Shown here: in pieces, positions 52,608 through 61,829 of the stretch | How positions within the stretch are numbered: the first letter of the stretch is position 1 | Layout: each line of letters starts with the position of its first letter | Assembly (NCBI GenBank): GCA_003134045.1 | Contig: PLAH01000181.1 | Span: 1 to 64,000 of the forward strand | From: Gammaproteobacteria bacterium | GTDB lineage: Bacteria > Pseudomonadota > Gammaproteobacteria > Steroidobacterales > Steroidobacteraceae | Direction: 5' to 3' | Length of the DNA stretch: 64,000 nucleotides | The notes under the pieces: model-generated | Database searches by the model: none | What the model was told of the DNA's origin: nothing | What the model saw: only the letters and a program-made list of their open reading frames with translations | Program-made: the position numbers and the translations under genes

Positions 52608-53474
52608 ATGGAAGTCTCGACCGTTAAGTCGCGCCGACCAGAAACATGCCTGACGGCAACGCTACATCACCTAGTGATTGCGAGCCCGAGCCCGGCGTTG
52701 CTGGCAACGTTTTACCAAACTGCGTTGGGATACGACATTGCCGAACGAGACGGAATGTTTTTCGCGAAGGCGCTCGACCGACAACTTCTCTTTGTCGCGG
52801 GACGGGCCAAAATCCTCGAGGCCGCCGGATTCGCGGTGCCCGATCGGGCCGAACTCGAACGCCTGCGACGGCGGATCGATGCCTCCCATTGGCCTTGCCG
52901 CCCGGGCGGTTCGCCGCTCTTTGTTGAATCGATTTCGATCCGAGATCCCGACGGCACTGAGTTGATCTTTGGTGTAGCACAGCAGCAATCGGCGCCGCTT
53001 TTGGAGGCGCAAATGTGGCCCGCACGCCTACAACACGTAGTCATGTCCAGCCGAGACCCGGAACGTGTCGTTCGATTTTTCATGGAGGTACTTGGGTTCA
53101 CTTTATCGGATAACGTCATTGATCCAGAAGGAGGAGTGAGAACCTCATTTCTGCGTTGCAGCCATGAACACCACAGCTTCGCGGTCTTCAAGGCATCCGA
53201 GGATCGATTCGATCATCATTGCTACGAGACCAAGGACTGGAATCAGATTCGCGATTGGTGCGATCACATGGCGAAGCAAAATATTCCGATTCAGTGGGGC
53301 CCGGGCCGTCACGGTCCCGGAAACAACCTGTTCATGTTTGTGCACGACACCGATGGTAATTGGGTTGAAATATCGGCGGAACTGGAAGTCGTCGAACACG
53401 ACCGGCCGGTAGGCCAATGGCCGCATGAGCAACGTACTCTCAATAGCTGGGGACAAGGTCTGCTACGCAGTTGA
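52608..53474 (+). CDS. Type I extradiol-dioxygenase-like (VOC) enzyme, second copy
   Basis: The ATG at 52608 gives 288 residues in two VOC modules. The metal triad is present: His in RLQHVVMSS, His in RFDHHCYETKDW and Glu in NWVEISAELE. RHGPGNNLFMFV and the C-terminal LNSWGQGLLRS match the first copy's RHGPGNDTFFMV and LNQWGVAIMRS. It should cleave a catecholic ring using Fe(II) or Mn(II). The hydroxylase gene follows 41 nt later. Confidence 0.84.
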   Translation: MEVSTVKSRRPETCLTATLHHLVIASPSPALLATFYQTALGYDIAERDGMFFAKALDRQLLFVAGRAKILEAAGFAVPDRAELERLRRRIDASHWPCRPGGSPLFVESISIRDPDGTELIFGVAQQQSAPLLEAQMWPARLQHVVMSSRDPERVVRFFMEVLGFTLSDNVIDPEGGVRTSFLRCSHEHHSFAVFKASEDRFDHHCYETKDWNQIRDWCDHMAKQNIPIQWGPGRHGPGNNLFMFVHDTDGNWVEISAELEVVEHDRPVGQWPHEQRTLNSWGQGLLRS

Positions 53475-53515
53475 AGACGCCCGTTGTTTGTCGGCCAGAG
53501 CACCCTGATTCAGCC

Positions 53516-55168
53516 ATGAGCGCCTCTATTGTCGCAACGACGGACCACCAAGTTATCGTGGTAGGCGGTGGACCCACAGGGCTTACGACGGCCAATTTAC
53601 TCGGTCGCTATGGAATACGCACGCTGTTGCTCGAACGTAACTCGACGACGGTGCAGGAGCCTCGCGCAGTATCCATTGACGATGAATCACTTCGGACGAT
53701 GCAAGCCTTCGGCGCCATCGATACGGTGCTCAGCCGCGTCGTTGCGGGCTACGGCTCCGAGTACTTCACGCCCGCCGGCAAGATGTTTCTGAGGGTGGGC
53801 CCGACTGCGGCGCCGTACGGCTATCCTCGCCGTAATGCCTTCCGTCAGCCGATCCTCGAAGCACAGTTGCGAAAGCATTTGGCGGCATTCCCTTGCGTCG
53901 AGACGTTGTTTGGTTGGCATGTGGAAACACTCACTCAGAGCGATGCGGGCGTCACGCTTGAACTGCGCGGACCAGGGCATGAACGACGGCGAGCGCGAGG
54001 CGCTTACGTTGTCGCCGCAGACGGCGCGAGTAGTTCAGTCCGCGCCAGCCTTGGACTCCGCTTGGATGGCGAGACGTTCAATCAAAAATGGCTCATTGTT
54101 GATCTGGAGGATTCGCCGGCACCCAGCCAGGAAACATTGGTCTTTTGCGACGTGCGGCGCCCCTGCATCGCGCTTCCGGGCCCGAACGACACCCGCCGCT
54201 TCGAATTCAAGCTTGTTCCGGGCGATGATCCAAGCAGGATGACGGACGCCGACGTAGTACAAGGGCTTCTTCGTAGTCACGGCGCGGCGCCGCAGAGTCG
54301 AATTGCCCGAAAAACCGTCTACACCTTCCACGCGCGGTTGGCCTCGCGATGGTCCCGCGGTCGTGTGTTCTTGGCCGGCGACGCCTGTCATTTGACGCCT
54401 CCGTTCGCGGGTCAGGGTATGAACAGCGGTATTCGAGATGCGCATAATCTTGCATGGAAATTGGCCTGGGTCGTGCGTGGTCTTTTGCCGGCCGGGATCC
54501 TCGACACCTATGAAGAGGAGCGTCGCGACCACGCGAAGGAGATGATCAATCTTGCATTGCGGATGGGCAGAATCATGGGTCCTCGTCATTGGCTTAGTGG
54601 GTTTGCTACACAATCGCTGTTTCGTCTCCTCGGCCGCTTCCCGGCGATCCGCGATTATTTTGCCCAAATGAAATACAAGCCGAAGCCACGCTTCCGTCAG
54701 GGGCTGCTATTGCCCGACGGGCGAAGCAAACGCGTGACGTCCGTCGGCCGCTTGATTCCCCAGCCAGCCGTCAAGACACGGGCAGGCGAACGTCGTCTCG
54801 ATGACGTGCTAGGCGACGGTTTTGCGTTGTTGGGCTTCCTGGATGACATTAGCCTATTCGAACGCTCCATCCCTCATGCTAGTTTCAGGGCAATTTCTGC
54901 GCGGCGGGTTTTGGTTTCCGAAACACTATTCCAGTCGCAGTACGCGGGATCCGTCGAGGTAATAACGGACCCGACGTTGTCGCTCATCCGTGGGTTGGAT
55001 TGCGCAAAGGGCCGTATCTTCGTCGTGAGGCCGGATCGTTATGTCTTAGGGGCATTTGCCCCTGCGGGTGCCGATAAATTTGCGGAGCGGCTCACGGCCC
55101 TCATCCGAGCAATTGCCGCTGCGGAGTCGAGCGGCCGGAAACCCGACACGGCATCGCACACCTTCTGA
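53516..55168 (+). CDS. FAD-dependent aromatic hydroxylase (MhpA-like)
   Basis: The ATG at 53516 gives 550 residues. FAD motifs are VIVVGGGPTGLTTANLLGRY and VFLAGDACHLTPPFAGQGMN, with the DG motif VVAADGASSSVRASL. The length and MNSGIRDAHNLAWKLAWVVR suit 3-(3-hydroxyphenyl)propionate hydroxylase relatives that add an ortho-hydroxyl to a phenol before extradiol cleavage. It follows the extradiol-type gene, so the pair could work in sequence. The convergent minus-strand cluster D begins downstream. Confidence 0.88.
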   Translation: MSASIVATTDHQVIVVGGGPTGLTTANLLGRYGIRTLLLERNSTTVQEPRAVSIDDESLRTMQAFGAIDTVLSRVVAGYGSEYFTPAGKMFLRVGPTAAPYGYPRRNAFRQPILEAQLRKHLAAFPCVETLFGWHVETLTQSDAGVTLELRGPGHERRRARGAYVVAADGASSSVRASLGLRLDGETFNQKWLIVDLEDSPAPSQETLVFCDVRRPCIALPGPNDTRRFEFKLVPGDDPSRMTDADVVQGLLRSHGAAPQSRIARKTVYTFHARLASRWSRGRVFLAGDACHLTPPFAGQGMNSGIRDAHNLAWKLAWVVRGLLPAGILDTYEEERRDHAKEMINLALRMGRIMGPRHWLSGFATQSLFRLLGRFPAIRDYFAQMKYKPKPRFRQGLLLPDGRSKRVTSVGRLIPQPAVKTRAGERRLDDVLGDGFALLGFLDDISLFERSIPHASFRAISARRVLVSETLFQSQYAGSVEVITDPTLSLIRGLDCAKGRIFVVRPDRYVLGAFAPAGADKFAERLTALIRAIAAAESSGRKPDTASHTF

Positions 55169-55314
55169 GTTGGGCTCAGACTGTCGCAAGTGCGTCAGCA
55201 ATGCCGTTGCGCAAGCAACCGAACCCGCGGCTCGAGACGGTGAACCCCTCAAACTCAATCAAATTCCACCCCACATGCATGTAGGAGCTTAGGGGGCTCA
55301 CGAGCTATCGTAGC

Positions 55315-57027
55315 CTAGGCGTGGCCGTCCGACACACCAAACGGCTTCCACGTGTTCTGCGGCAATGCGTCGGCGCCCGTACGTACATCGATCACCGCCG
55401 GAACATCGGACGCCAGCGCTTGCCGGAAGGCGGCGACGAATTCCTTGCTGGTCTCGACCCGCATGGCGCGGCAGCCGAAACCTTGCGCCACTTGGGTGAA
55501 ATTAGTGTCGCGGAACCGCCAGTTCGAGGCGAACGCGGGATCATCACCCCAAAACACCTTCTCTTGGTTCATGCACACATTATTATTGACGATGGCGATG
55601 ATCTTCTTGCCGTATCTGACCGCCGTCTCGAGTTCTGCGATGTGATATAGAAACGACGCGTCTCCTCCAAAGCAGATCACGTCTCGTTCCGGCGCCGCGC
55701 ACTTGGCACCTATCGCCGCTGGAAGCGACCACCCCAAGGACCCATCCGCACGAATAAACTGCTGATCGGTTGATCGAACCGCAATATTCTGGGCGAGCCA
55801 TGCCGCTGCGTGACCGGTGTCGCCGACAACTATCGCGTCCTGCGGCAGTAGATCAGACATTAGCCGGCACAGCCTTTCTGGACGCATCACCGGCCTTTCG
55901 TTCAGTTCGAACGGCTCGACGGCCCGGCGCCATTCTGCACGGAACTCGGCACAGGTTTTCAACCACCGCCCGCGGTCGCTGCGAGCCGGTGCGGCAGCGA
56001 TTAACTGTTCAAGCACTGTGCGAGCGTCGCCAAGGAGGGGCACACAATTCCGATAGTTTCTGCCGATGGATTCCGCGTCGATATCAAGGTGAATAACCCG
56101 AGTTTCCACAGGCGGCAGAGTCCAATTCAGCGTCGTCAGTCCTCCGGTCGGTGTCCCTACAAAAAAAACCAAGTCCGCTTGAGCTAACGCTCGATTGGCC
56201 GGCGTTTGGGAATATTCGCCCGCGCACCCCACCCCCAGGGGATGGTCGTCAGCAATGACGCTCTTCGCGTTTAGCGACGTGGCCACCGGAATTTGCATCC
56301 GTTCCGCCAAGGCGCGCAGGGCCTCCGCGGCCTGTGACGATTGGACCCCTCCGCCCGCCACGATGACCGGCCGTTCGGCCGCTTTGAGCTCGCCGATCGC
56401 CGCGTCAACATCTTGCGCCGAGGCCTGGGGACGAAACGCGGGGAAACTGCCGAATCGTCGGTCCGCTGCCATCCGCACTTCAAACTCGCCAATCAGGGAT
56501 GCCGCGTAGAATCCGTCGAGCTGCAGATGGACAGGGCGCGGCATCCCGGTCGTGGCCGCTCGAAAAGCCGTTGCCAGCAAATCCGGGAGTCGCTCGACCG
56601 AATCAACGCGCGCATTGAACTTGGTCAACGCCGCGAATACCGGAAGATCGTCGAACTCCTGGTACGCTTGGCGGTAGCGGGTCGCCGCCGTCGGTCCGCC
56701 GGTCAGTGCCAGGACTGGCGTTCGTGATAGGTAGGCATCCCGCAACCCAGCCGCAAGATTGGTCCCGCCGATATTTTGGGCCCCGCATACGCCGACTCGA
56801 CGCGCCACGCGGGCATACCCGTCCGCCATGTACGCCGCTGCCTTCTCACCATGGGTCACGATCGGCTGCAAGCCTAAGCGTGTGAGTTCTTTCATTGCCT
56901 CCGGCGCTAGCACCGGCACGTAAAAAATATGGGTTACACCTAAGTCCTTCAGCACTCGGGCCAAATAAGCATTGCCCGACATATTCACGGGTGCGATATC
57001 GTCCGACATCGTGACACCGTGGCTCAC
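55315..57027 (-). CDS. ThDP-dependent enzyme, acetolactate-synthase-like
   Basis: The 570-residue protein has the catalytic Glu in THGEKAAAYMADGYAR, QNIGGTNLAAGLRDAYLSRT, and the ThDP motif GGDASFLYHI...VNNN. It is not the benzaldehyde lyase type: HGAH is replaced by FYVPVLAPE, so it is more like 2-oxoacid decarboxylase/lyase enzymes. The GTG at 57027 overlaps the aldehyde dehydrogenase stop; the ATG at 57009 is an alternative start. It may release an aldehyde used by that dehydrogenase. Confidence 0.84.
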   Translation of the reverse strand: MSHGVTMSDDIAPVNMSGNAYLARVLKDLGVTHIFYVPVLAPEAMKELTRLGLQPIVTHGEKAAAYMADGYARVARRVGVCGAQNIGGTNLAAGLRDAYLSRTPVLALTGGPTAATRYRQAYQEFDDLPVFAALTKFNARVDSVERLPDLLATAFRAATTGMPRPVHLQLDGFYAASLIGEFEVRMAADRRFGSFPAFRPQASAQDVDAAIGELKAAERPVIVAGGGVQSSQAAEALRALAERMQIPVATSLNAKSVIADDHPLGVGCAGEYSQTPANRALAQADLVFFVGTPTGGLTTLNWTLPPVETRVIHLDIDAESIGRNYRNCVPLLGDARTVLEQLIAAAPARSDRGRWLKTCAEFRAEWRRAVEPFELNERPVMRPERLCRLMSDLLPQDAIVVGDTGHAAAWLAQNIAVRSTDQQFIRADGSLGWSLPAAIGAKCAAPERDVICFGGDASFLYHIAELETAVRYGKKIIAIVNNNVCMNQEKVFWGDDPAFASNWRFRDTNFTQVAQGFGCRAMRVETSKEFVAAFRQALASDVPAVIDVRTGADALPQNTWKPFGVSDGHA

Positions 57028-58520
57028 AGTTTGATCGAGACAGACTTGGTCTCATAGTAGAGCTCGATGCCTTCCCGTCCGTTCTCACGACCCCAGCCGG
57101 ACTGCTTGAGGCCACCGAACGGCAGCGCCGGATCGAGGTCCACGCCGCCGTTGATTCGAACCGAACCCGATTTGATACGGCGTGCTAGCGTGTGGGCGAT
57201 ACTTAGATCGCGGGTCCACACGTAAGCGGAAAGGCCATATTCGGTATCATTAGCGGCGCTCACCAAGGCATCCAGGTCAGCATTGCTCATTCGCATAGCG
57301 CACAATACTGGTCCGAAAATCTCCTCGCGAACGACCCGCATATCAGGGCGCGTGTTTGTCAAGATCGTGGGTTGCATGAAATATCCGTCCCTGGCGATGA
57401 CGTTGCCACCGGCGACAATCGTCGCCCCGTCGGCCACGCCGGACCCGATATAGGCCTTGACTCGTTCTCGCTGAGCTTCGGAAATCAACGGTCCGATATC
57501 GTTTGCTGGATCGAGACCAGAACCGACGGCCAATGAATCGGCGCGCCTCGCGATACCTTCGACGACCTGGTCGAAAACCGCTTCGTGTGCATAGAGCCGG
57601 GATCCTGCGACGCAAATCTGTCCGGAATTCCAGAAGATGCCATTGCTTGCCCCGACGATCGCAGCTTCGATATCGGCATCCGGCATGATGATGACCGGCG
57701 ATTTACCCCCCAGCTCGAGCGACACCCGTTTCAGATTGCCCGCGGCGGCTCGGACGATCGATTTTCCGGTCGAGGTCGACCCGGTAAAGGTGATCTTGTC
57801 GACTCCACGATGCTCGGCGAGCGCCTGACCCGCCGTATGCCCGAAACCCGTCACTACGTTGATTACACCGTCAGGTATGCCCACTTCCTGGGCAAGCTTT
57901 GCAAAACGAATTGCGCTTAGCGGCGTCAATTCCGCCGGTTTGACCACGATGGTGCAGCCCGCCGAGAGCACCGTCGCAACCCGCGTCGCGATCATTCCCA
58001 GCGGTCCGTTCCACGGCAAGATCGCGCCGACGACCCCGACGGGTTCGCGCAGCGTATACACGTGTTGATTCGGCATGCTGACCACCGGCGTTTCGCCATT
58101 GATCTTTCCGATCCAGCCCGCGTTATAGCGAATCGCCTCAGCCGCGACGTTGACCGCGAAGAAGTGCGCAATATTCACCGGCATCCCATTATCGAGGCAA
58201 TCTAGAAGCGCCAGCTCCTCGGCGGACGCCTCCAGCGCGTCCGCCAACCTGAGCATGAGCGCGCGCCGCGCAGGAGGGAGCATCGACCCCCAGGGACCGA
58301 CATCGAATGCCCGGCGGGCTGCCGCTACGGCCGCGTCGATGTCGCCTGCTTCGCCGGCGGCCGCATGGGCTATCACGAGACCCGTTGCCGGATCACGCAC
58401 TTCAAATGTTTTTCCCGAGAACGCATCGACCCACTTCCCGTCGATAAACAGTCGAAGCGGCGCAGCAGCCAGGGTAGTCCTCGTTTGCGCTAGAAACCGG
58501 GCGGATATCTCGACAGCCAT
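57024..58520 (-). CDS. NAD(P)-dependent aldehyde dehydrogenase
   Basis: The 498-residue enzyme has VGAILPWNGPLGMIATRVA, ITFTGSTSTGKSIV, catalytic Glu in [12 protein letters not shown] and Cys in NSGQICVAGSRLY. The C-terminus has PFGGLKQSGWGRENG. It is of the general betaine/acetaldehyde type, unlike the benzaldehyde-type enzyme in cluster A. It lies between the GMC oxidoreductase and ThDP genes, with coding overlaps on both sides. Confidence 0.9.
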   Translation of the reverse strand: MAVEISARFLAQTRTTLAAAPLRLFIDGKWVDAFSGKTFEVRDPATGLVIAHAAAGEAGDIDAAVAAARRAFDVGPWGSMLPPARRALMLRLADALEASAEELALLDCLDNGMPVNIAHFFAVNVAAEAIRYNAGWIGKINGETPVVSMPNQHVYTLREPVGVVGAILPWNGPLGMIATRVATVLSAGCTIVVKPAELTPLSAIRFAKLAQEVGIPDGVINVVTGFGHTAGQALAEHRGVDKITFTGSTSTGKSIVRAAAGNLKRVSLELGGKSPVIIMPDADIEAAIVGASNGIFWNSGQICVAGSRLYAHEAVFDQVVEGIARRADSLAVGSGLDPANDIGPLISEAQRERVKAYIGSGVADGATIVAGGNVIARDGYFMQPTILTNTRPDMRVVREEIFGPVLCAMRMSNADLDALVSAANDTEYGLSAYVWTRDLSIAHTLARRIKSGSVRINGGVDLDPALPFGGLKQSGWGRENGREGIELYYETKSVSIKL

Positions 58521-60163
58521 TAGTGTATCTCTCCGCTGAGAATGCTTGGGGACCGAGGCTCGAGTCCCATGCGAATCAAGTCGGCCGCCTTCTCGCCGAT
58601 CATGATGACCGGTACATTGGTATTACCGCCCGGCAAGTCGGGCATGATCGAGGCATCCGCCACGCGAAGCCCATCGATTCCGTGAACCCTAAGCTCGGCG
58701 TCGACCACGGCGTCAGGACCGTAACCCATGGCGCACGTGCCGACGGGGTGCTGGCCAAGTCCGGTGCCGGCGCGAACGTAAGCCGCGAGCTCTTGGTCCG
58801 TGGTCACGGCAGAGCCGGGGGCGAGTTCGTCCGCAAGCCACCGACGCTGCGACGCCTGGCCATATATCTGACGGGCAATCCGGATACCCTCGACCATTCC
58901 CTTCAAGTCTGTCGGGTCCTCGTAGAGGTTATATTGAATCCGCGGCAAATCGCCCGGATTGTTAGACCGAAGCGCTATATGTCCGCGGCTTACCGGATGG
59001 AGGATTCCCACGATCGAGACAAACCGATGGACTGGAGGAGGGGTGAGGTACGGAAACCAAGCCCGTGCATCGAGTCCCACGGCGCTTGCTACGATCTGCA
59101 GATCCGGCCGCATCAATCGCGGTCGCGAACGAATACAGATGTTGGCGTAGCAGGCGTTGGTCGTCAGCGGCCCCTGTTTGCGGATTAACCACTGAAAAAA
59201 GGCCACCACAGCGCGGTCCATACGGAGATACTTCAGAAACGTATCTGACGTGCGCGACCTCCAAGTGACTGGAATGATCGGGTGCTCGCCCAAGTTGCGG
59301 CCAACGCCCGGAAGATCGTGTATCGGCGCGATTCCGTGACGTCGCAGATCGTCAGCGCGACCGATCCCTGAGAGCATCAGGAGCTGCGGCGAGTTGAACG
59401 CGCCCGCCGAGAGGACGATCTCCCGATCGGCATGAACGATCTCGAGATTTCCCGCGTGCTTCATCTCGACCGCACGTGCATGGTGGCTTTCAATGAGAAT
59501 GCGGCCGACGACCGCATCAGTTATTACGGTCAGATTCGTGCGGCGTCTCGCCGGCTCCAGGTAGCGGGCGGCAACGTCCGAGCGCTCGCCGTTTCCCACC
59601 GTGATTTCCAGACGCCCAATCCCTTCGGGCGACTCGCCGTAGAGATCGTTCGTATGCGGATAACCAGCAGCCATCACAGCGTCACGGATAGACTCAAAGC
59701 GCATGATAGGGTCATCGACCGGCGTTACAGCGATCGGTCCATCGGCTCCGTGGAACTCGCTCGCACCCCGCCAGCTCGTTTCCAGTTTGCGGAAGTACGG
59801 CAGGACATCACGATAGCCCCAGCCGTGGAGCCCGGAGTCCCGCCACAGGTCATAGTCGGTTCGGTGCCCGCGCGTATAGATCAAACCGTTGACCGCTGAG
59901 GACCCGCCCAGCACCCGACCGCGAAAGATATCGAGCGCGCGACCCCCGAGCCCCGGCTCGGGTTCAGACAGATATCGCCAACTGAAGCGCGGCTGCCGGT
60001 GCGCAAATACAAAGGCGAGCGGGATACGTAATGCGAACGCACGAGAGTGCCGACCCGCTTCTATCAGCAACACGGATACATGGCGATCTTCCGTTAAACG
60101 GTTCGCGATCACGGCGCCTGCGGATCCTGCACCGACGATCACATAGTCGAATCGTCGTCGCAA
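58520..60163 (-). CDS. GMC-family FAD alcohol oxidoreductase
   Basis: I place the start at TTG 60163 (RRRFDYVIVGAGSAGAVIAN), since an ATG at 60232 lies inside the upstream FAH gene. The roughly 547-residue choline-dehydrogenase/alcohol-oxidase-like enzyme has FRGRVLGGSSAVNGLIYTRG and the active His in GLGQHPVGTCAMGYGPDAV. Together with the adjacent aldehyde dehydrogenase it could oxidise an alcohol to an acid. The start is the weak point. Confidence 0.85.
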   Translation of the reverse strand: MRRRFDYVIVGAGSAGAVIANRLTEDRHVSVLLIEAGRHSRAFALRIPLAFVFAHRQPRFSWRYLSEPEPGLGGRALDIFRGRVLGGSSAVNGLIYTRGHRTDYDLWRDSGLHGWGYRDVLPYFRKLETSWRGASEFHGADGPIAVTPVDDPIMRFESIRDAVMAAGYPHTNDLYGESPEGIGRLEITVGNGERSDVAARYLEPARRRTNLTVITDAVVGRILIESHHARAVEMKHAGNLEIVHADREIVLSAGAFNSPQLLMLSGIGRADDLRRHGIAPIHDLPGVGRNLGEHPIIPVTWRSRTSDTFLKYLRMDRAVVAFFQWLIRKQGPLTTNACYANICIRSRPRLMRPDLQIVASAVGLDARAWFPYLTPPPVHRFVSIVGILHPVSRGHIALRSNNPGDLPRIQYNLYEDPTDLKGMVEGIRIARQIYGQASQRRWLADELAPGSAVTTDQELAAYVRAGTGLGQHPVGTCAMGYGPDAVVDAELRVHGIDGLRVADASIMPDLPGGNTNVPVIMIGEKAADLIRMGLEPRSPSILSGEIH

Positions 60164-60168
60164 GTCGT

Positions 60169-61038
60169 TCAGCTCGTCGCAGCGCCGATTGGATTGCGCA
60201 CGCAGCCGATACTCTCGATCTCGACCTCGCACACGTCTCCTGGCTTCATGAACAACTGCGGCTTGCGGGCGACGCCAACCCCAGAAGGAGTTCCCATGAC
60301 CAGAAGATCCCCGGGCTCAAACGTCATGCATTGCGATAGTAGAGCAATCGTCTCCGCTACGCCAAACAACATGTCGCTGGTACTGGCGCTTTGGACGACC
60401 TGTCCGTTGAGCCGCGTTTCGAGGTGTAGGCCCGCCGCGCCGCCCGGCAATGCGTCTGCTGTCACCACGGTGGCGCCCATGGCGCCCGTCGCATCAAAAT
60501 TCTTTCCCACGGTCCATTGGGTGGTTTTGCGCTGATAGTCGCGCATGGATCCATCGTTAAAAACGCCATACGCCGCGACGCATGCGAGGGCATCTGCCTC
60601 GGAGACGTCACTCGCTCGCGTGCCGACAATTGCGACGAGTTCCCCTTCGTAGTCCAACTGAGTCGATACCCGCCGCACCCGGATGGTCTCACCATCCGCT
60701 AACAGCGATGTGGTGGCGCGAAGGAAGACCATTGGATATTCCGGTTTGGCATTGGGCGATTCCGCGACATGAGAGGCATAGTTCAATCCCAAACACACAA
60801 TCTTACCAGGACGGTCAACCGGAATCATGGGACGCACTGTGCTCCGTGCGAGGCGATCCGTTGGCTTCGCAATTGCCGCCGCGGCCACGGCCGCGTTCCT
60901 CCCGCGCTCGCCCATTTGCAGAAATGCGATCAAGTCGGTCGGAATATCGGCATCAACTGCGGCCAGGTCAATTACGTCCTCGCCCTGGACCAGACCGAGT
61001 CTTCGTCCCGCCTGAGTCTGAAACGCCATCAGTCTCAT
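60169..61038 (-). CDS. Fumarylacetoacetate hydrolase (FAH) family protein
   Basis: The 289-residue protein begins MRLMAFQTQAGRRLGLVQGE. Metal-site ExE is in DYEGELVAIVGTR; other segments are IVCLGLNYASHVAESPNAKP, VGKNFDATGAMG and DLLVMGTPSGVGVARKP. It is the first gene of the minus-strand cluster D operon. The usual role is hydrolysis or hydration of a ring-cleavage product; the substrate is unknown. Confidence 0.9.
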   Translation of the reverse strand: MRLMAFQTQAGRRLGLVQGEDVIDLAAVDADIPTDLIAFLQMGERGRNAAVAAAAIAKPTDRLARSTVRPMIPVDRPGKIVCLGLNYASHVAESPNAKPEYPMVFLRATTSLLADGETIRVRRVSTQLDYEGELVAIVGTRASDVSEADALACVAAYGVFNDGSMRDYQRKTTQWTVGKNFDATGAMGATVVTADALPGGAAGLHLETRLNGQVVQSASTSDMLFGVAETIALLSQCMTFEPGDLLVMGTPSGVGVARKPQLFMKPGDVCEVEIESIGCVRNPIGAATS

Positions 61039-61344
61039 AATTTACCTGCCGATCTCGATGAAAATTCCATCATTACGTTGCCCACTAGTTTGATCGACTA
61101 TTAAGTCTTCGAGTGCCTTGCATGCCATAACAGGGCGGTTGCAGCGTGCGAACCGGAACCTCAGGCACAGTAGGAATTCAGGGATCGCGCAACGTTCGCG
61201 CGCAACGTCAATTTCCGTTGATTTCGACACTCCCGCACCAAAATACTATCCCGTTCAGCGTGGTCGCGGCATCACAATTATTAGGGCGAGATATCTAATA
61301 AAGTGGGATGGACGTGTGCGCGGATGGGCGTATGTTGGCAAGTT
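61039..61344. other. Divergent promoter region between cluster D and thioesterase
   Basis: No gene is seen. The region should hold promoters for the minus-strand FAH operon and the plus-strand thioesterase gene, and includes the inverted repeat at 61278-61301. Confidence 0.5.
61278..61301. promoter_or_regulatory. Inverted repeat TTATTAG-N10-CTAATAA
   Basis: Perfect 7-bp arms lie 44 nt before the thioesterase ATG in an AT-rich patch of a divergent promoter. The size and spacing suit a dimeric regulator, but there is no direct evidence. Confidence 0.4.
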
Positions 61345-61791
61345 ATGTGCCGAACCCCGAATCCTGATCAGCAGTTGCTGCACGCCTTTGCCAACGGCGC
61401 GCCCCCCTGCGCGATTGACTCCAATCCGTTGGCAAAGTTGCTGGGTACGACCCTGATCGAACTGAACCGGGATGCACGCACTGTGCGGCTAGGGTTTGCT
61501 CCCACGTCGGGCCTTCTGCAAGGGGCGGGCGTCGTTCAAGGAGGACTCGTTTGTGCAATGCTGGATTTTGCTATGGCATTCGCGACCCTTGCGTGTTTGG
61601 AGGAGGGCGATGCGGCCGCGACTGCCAACCTCAACGTGTCGTATTTACGCGCTGTGCGGGACGAGAATCTTTTGGCGACCGGCTCCATTGACCACCTAGG
61701 CAAAAAACTGGCCTTCGCGCGCGCTGAGCTATTGGCGGCGAACGGTACCCTGTTGGCGACGGCAAACAGCACGCTCGCCATCTTTCGTTGA
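61345..61791 (+). CDS. PaaI-type hotdog-fold thioesterase
   Basis: The ATG at 61345 gives 148 residues. The hotdog signature is FAPTSGLLQGAGVVQGGLVC followed by AMLDFAMAFATLACLEEGDA, and NLNVSYLRAV. PaaI-type thioesterases hydrolyse aryl-CoA esters in the cytoplasm. It is convergent with the flavin reductase gene and divergent from cluster D. Which acyl-CoA it uses is unclear, and no CoA ligase gene is present in the window. Confidence 0.85.
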   Translation: MCRTPNPDQQLLHAFANGAPPCAIDSNPLAKLLGTTLIELNRDARTVRLGFAPTSGLLQGAGVVQGGLVCAMLDFAMAFATLACLEEGDAAATANLNVSYLRAVRDENLLATGSIDHLGKKLAFARAELLAANGTLLATANSTLAIFR

Positions 61792-61802
61792 TACGACTTG
61801 CC

Positions 61803-61819
61803 GGCCGTCGCCCACGGCC
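61803..61819. terminator. Hairpin between convergent genes
   Basis: GGCCGT-CGCCC-ACGGCC forms a perfect 6-bp stem between the thioesterase and flavin reductase stops. There is no T run, so it is at best a bidirectional pause or terminator element. Confidence 0.3.
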
Positions 61820-61829
61820 ATCGGGCACT

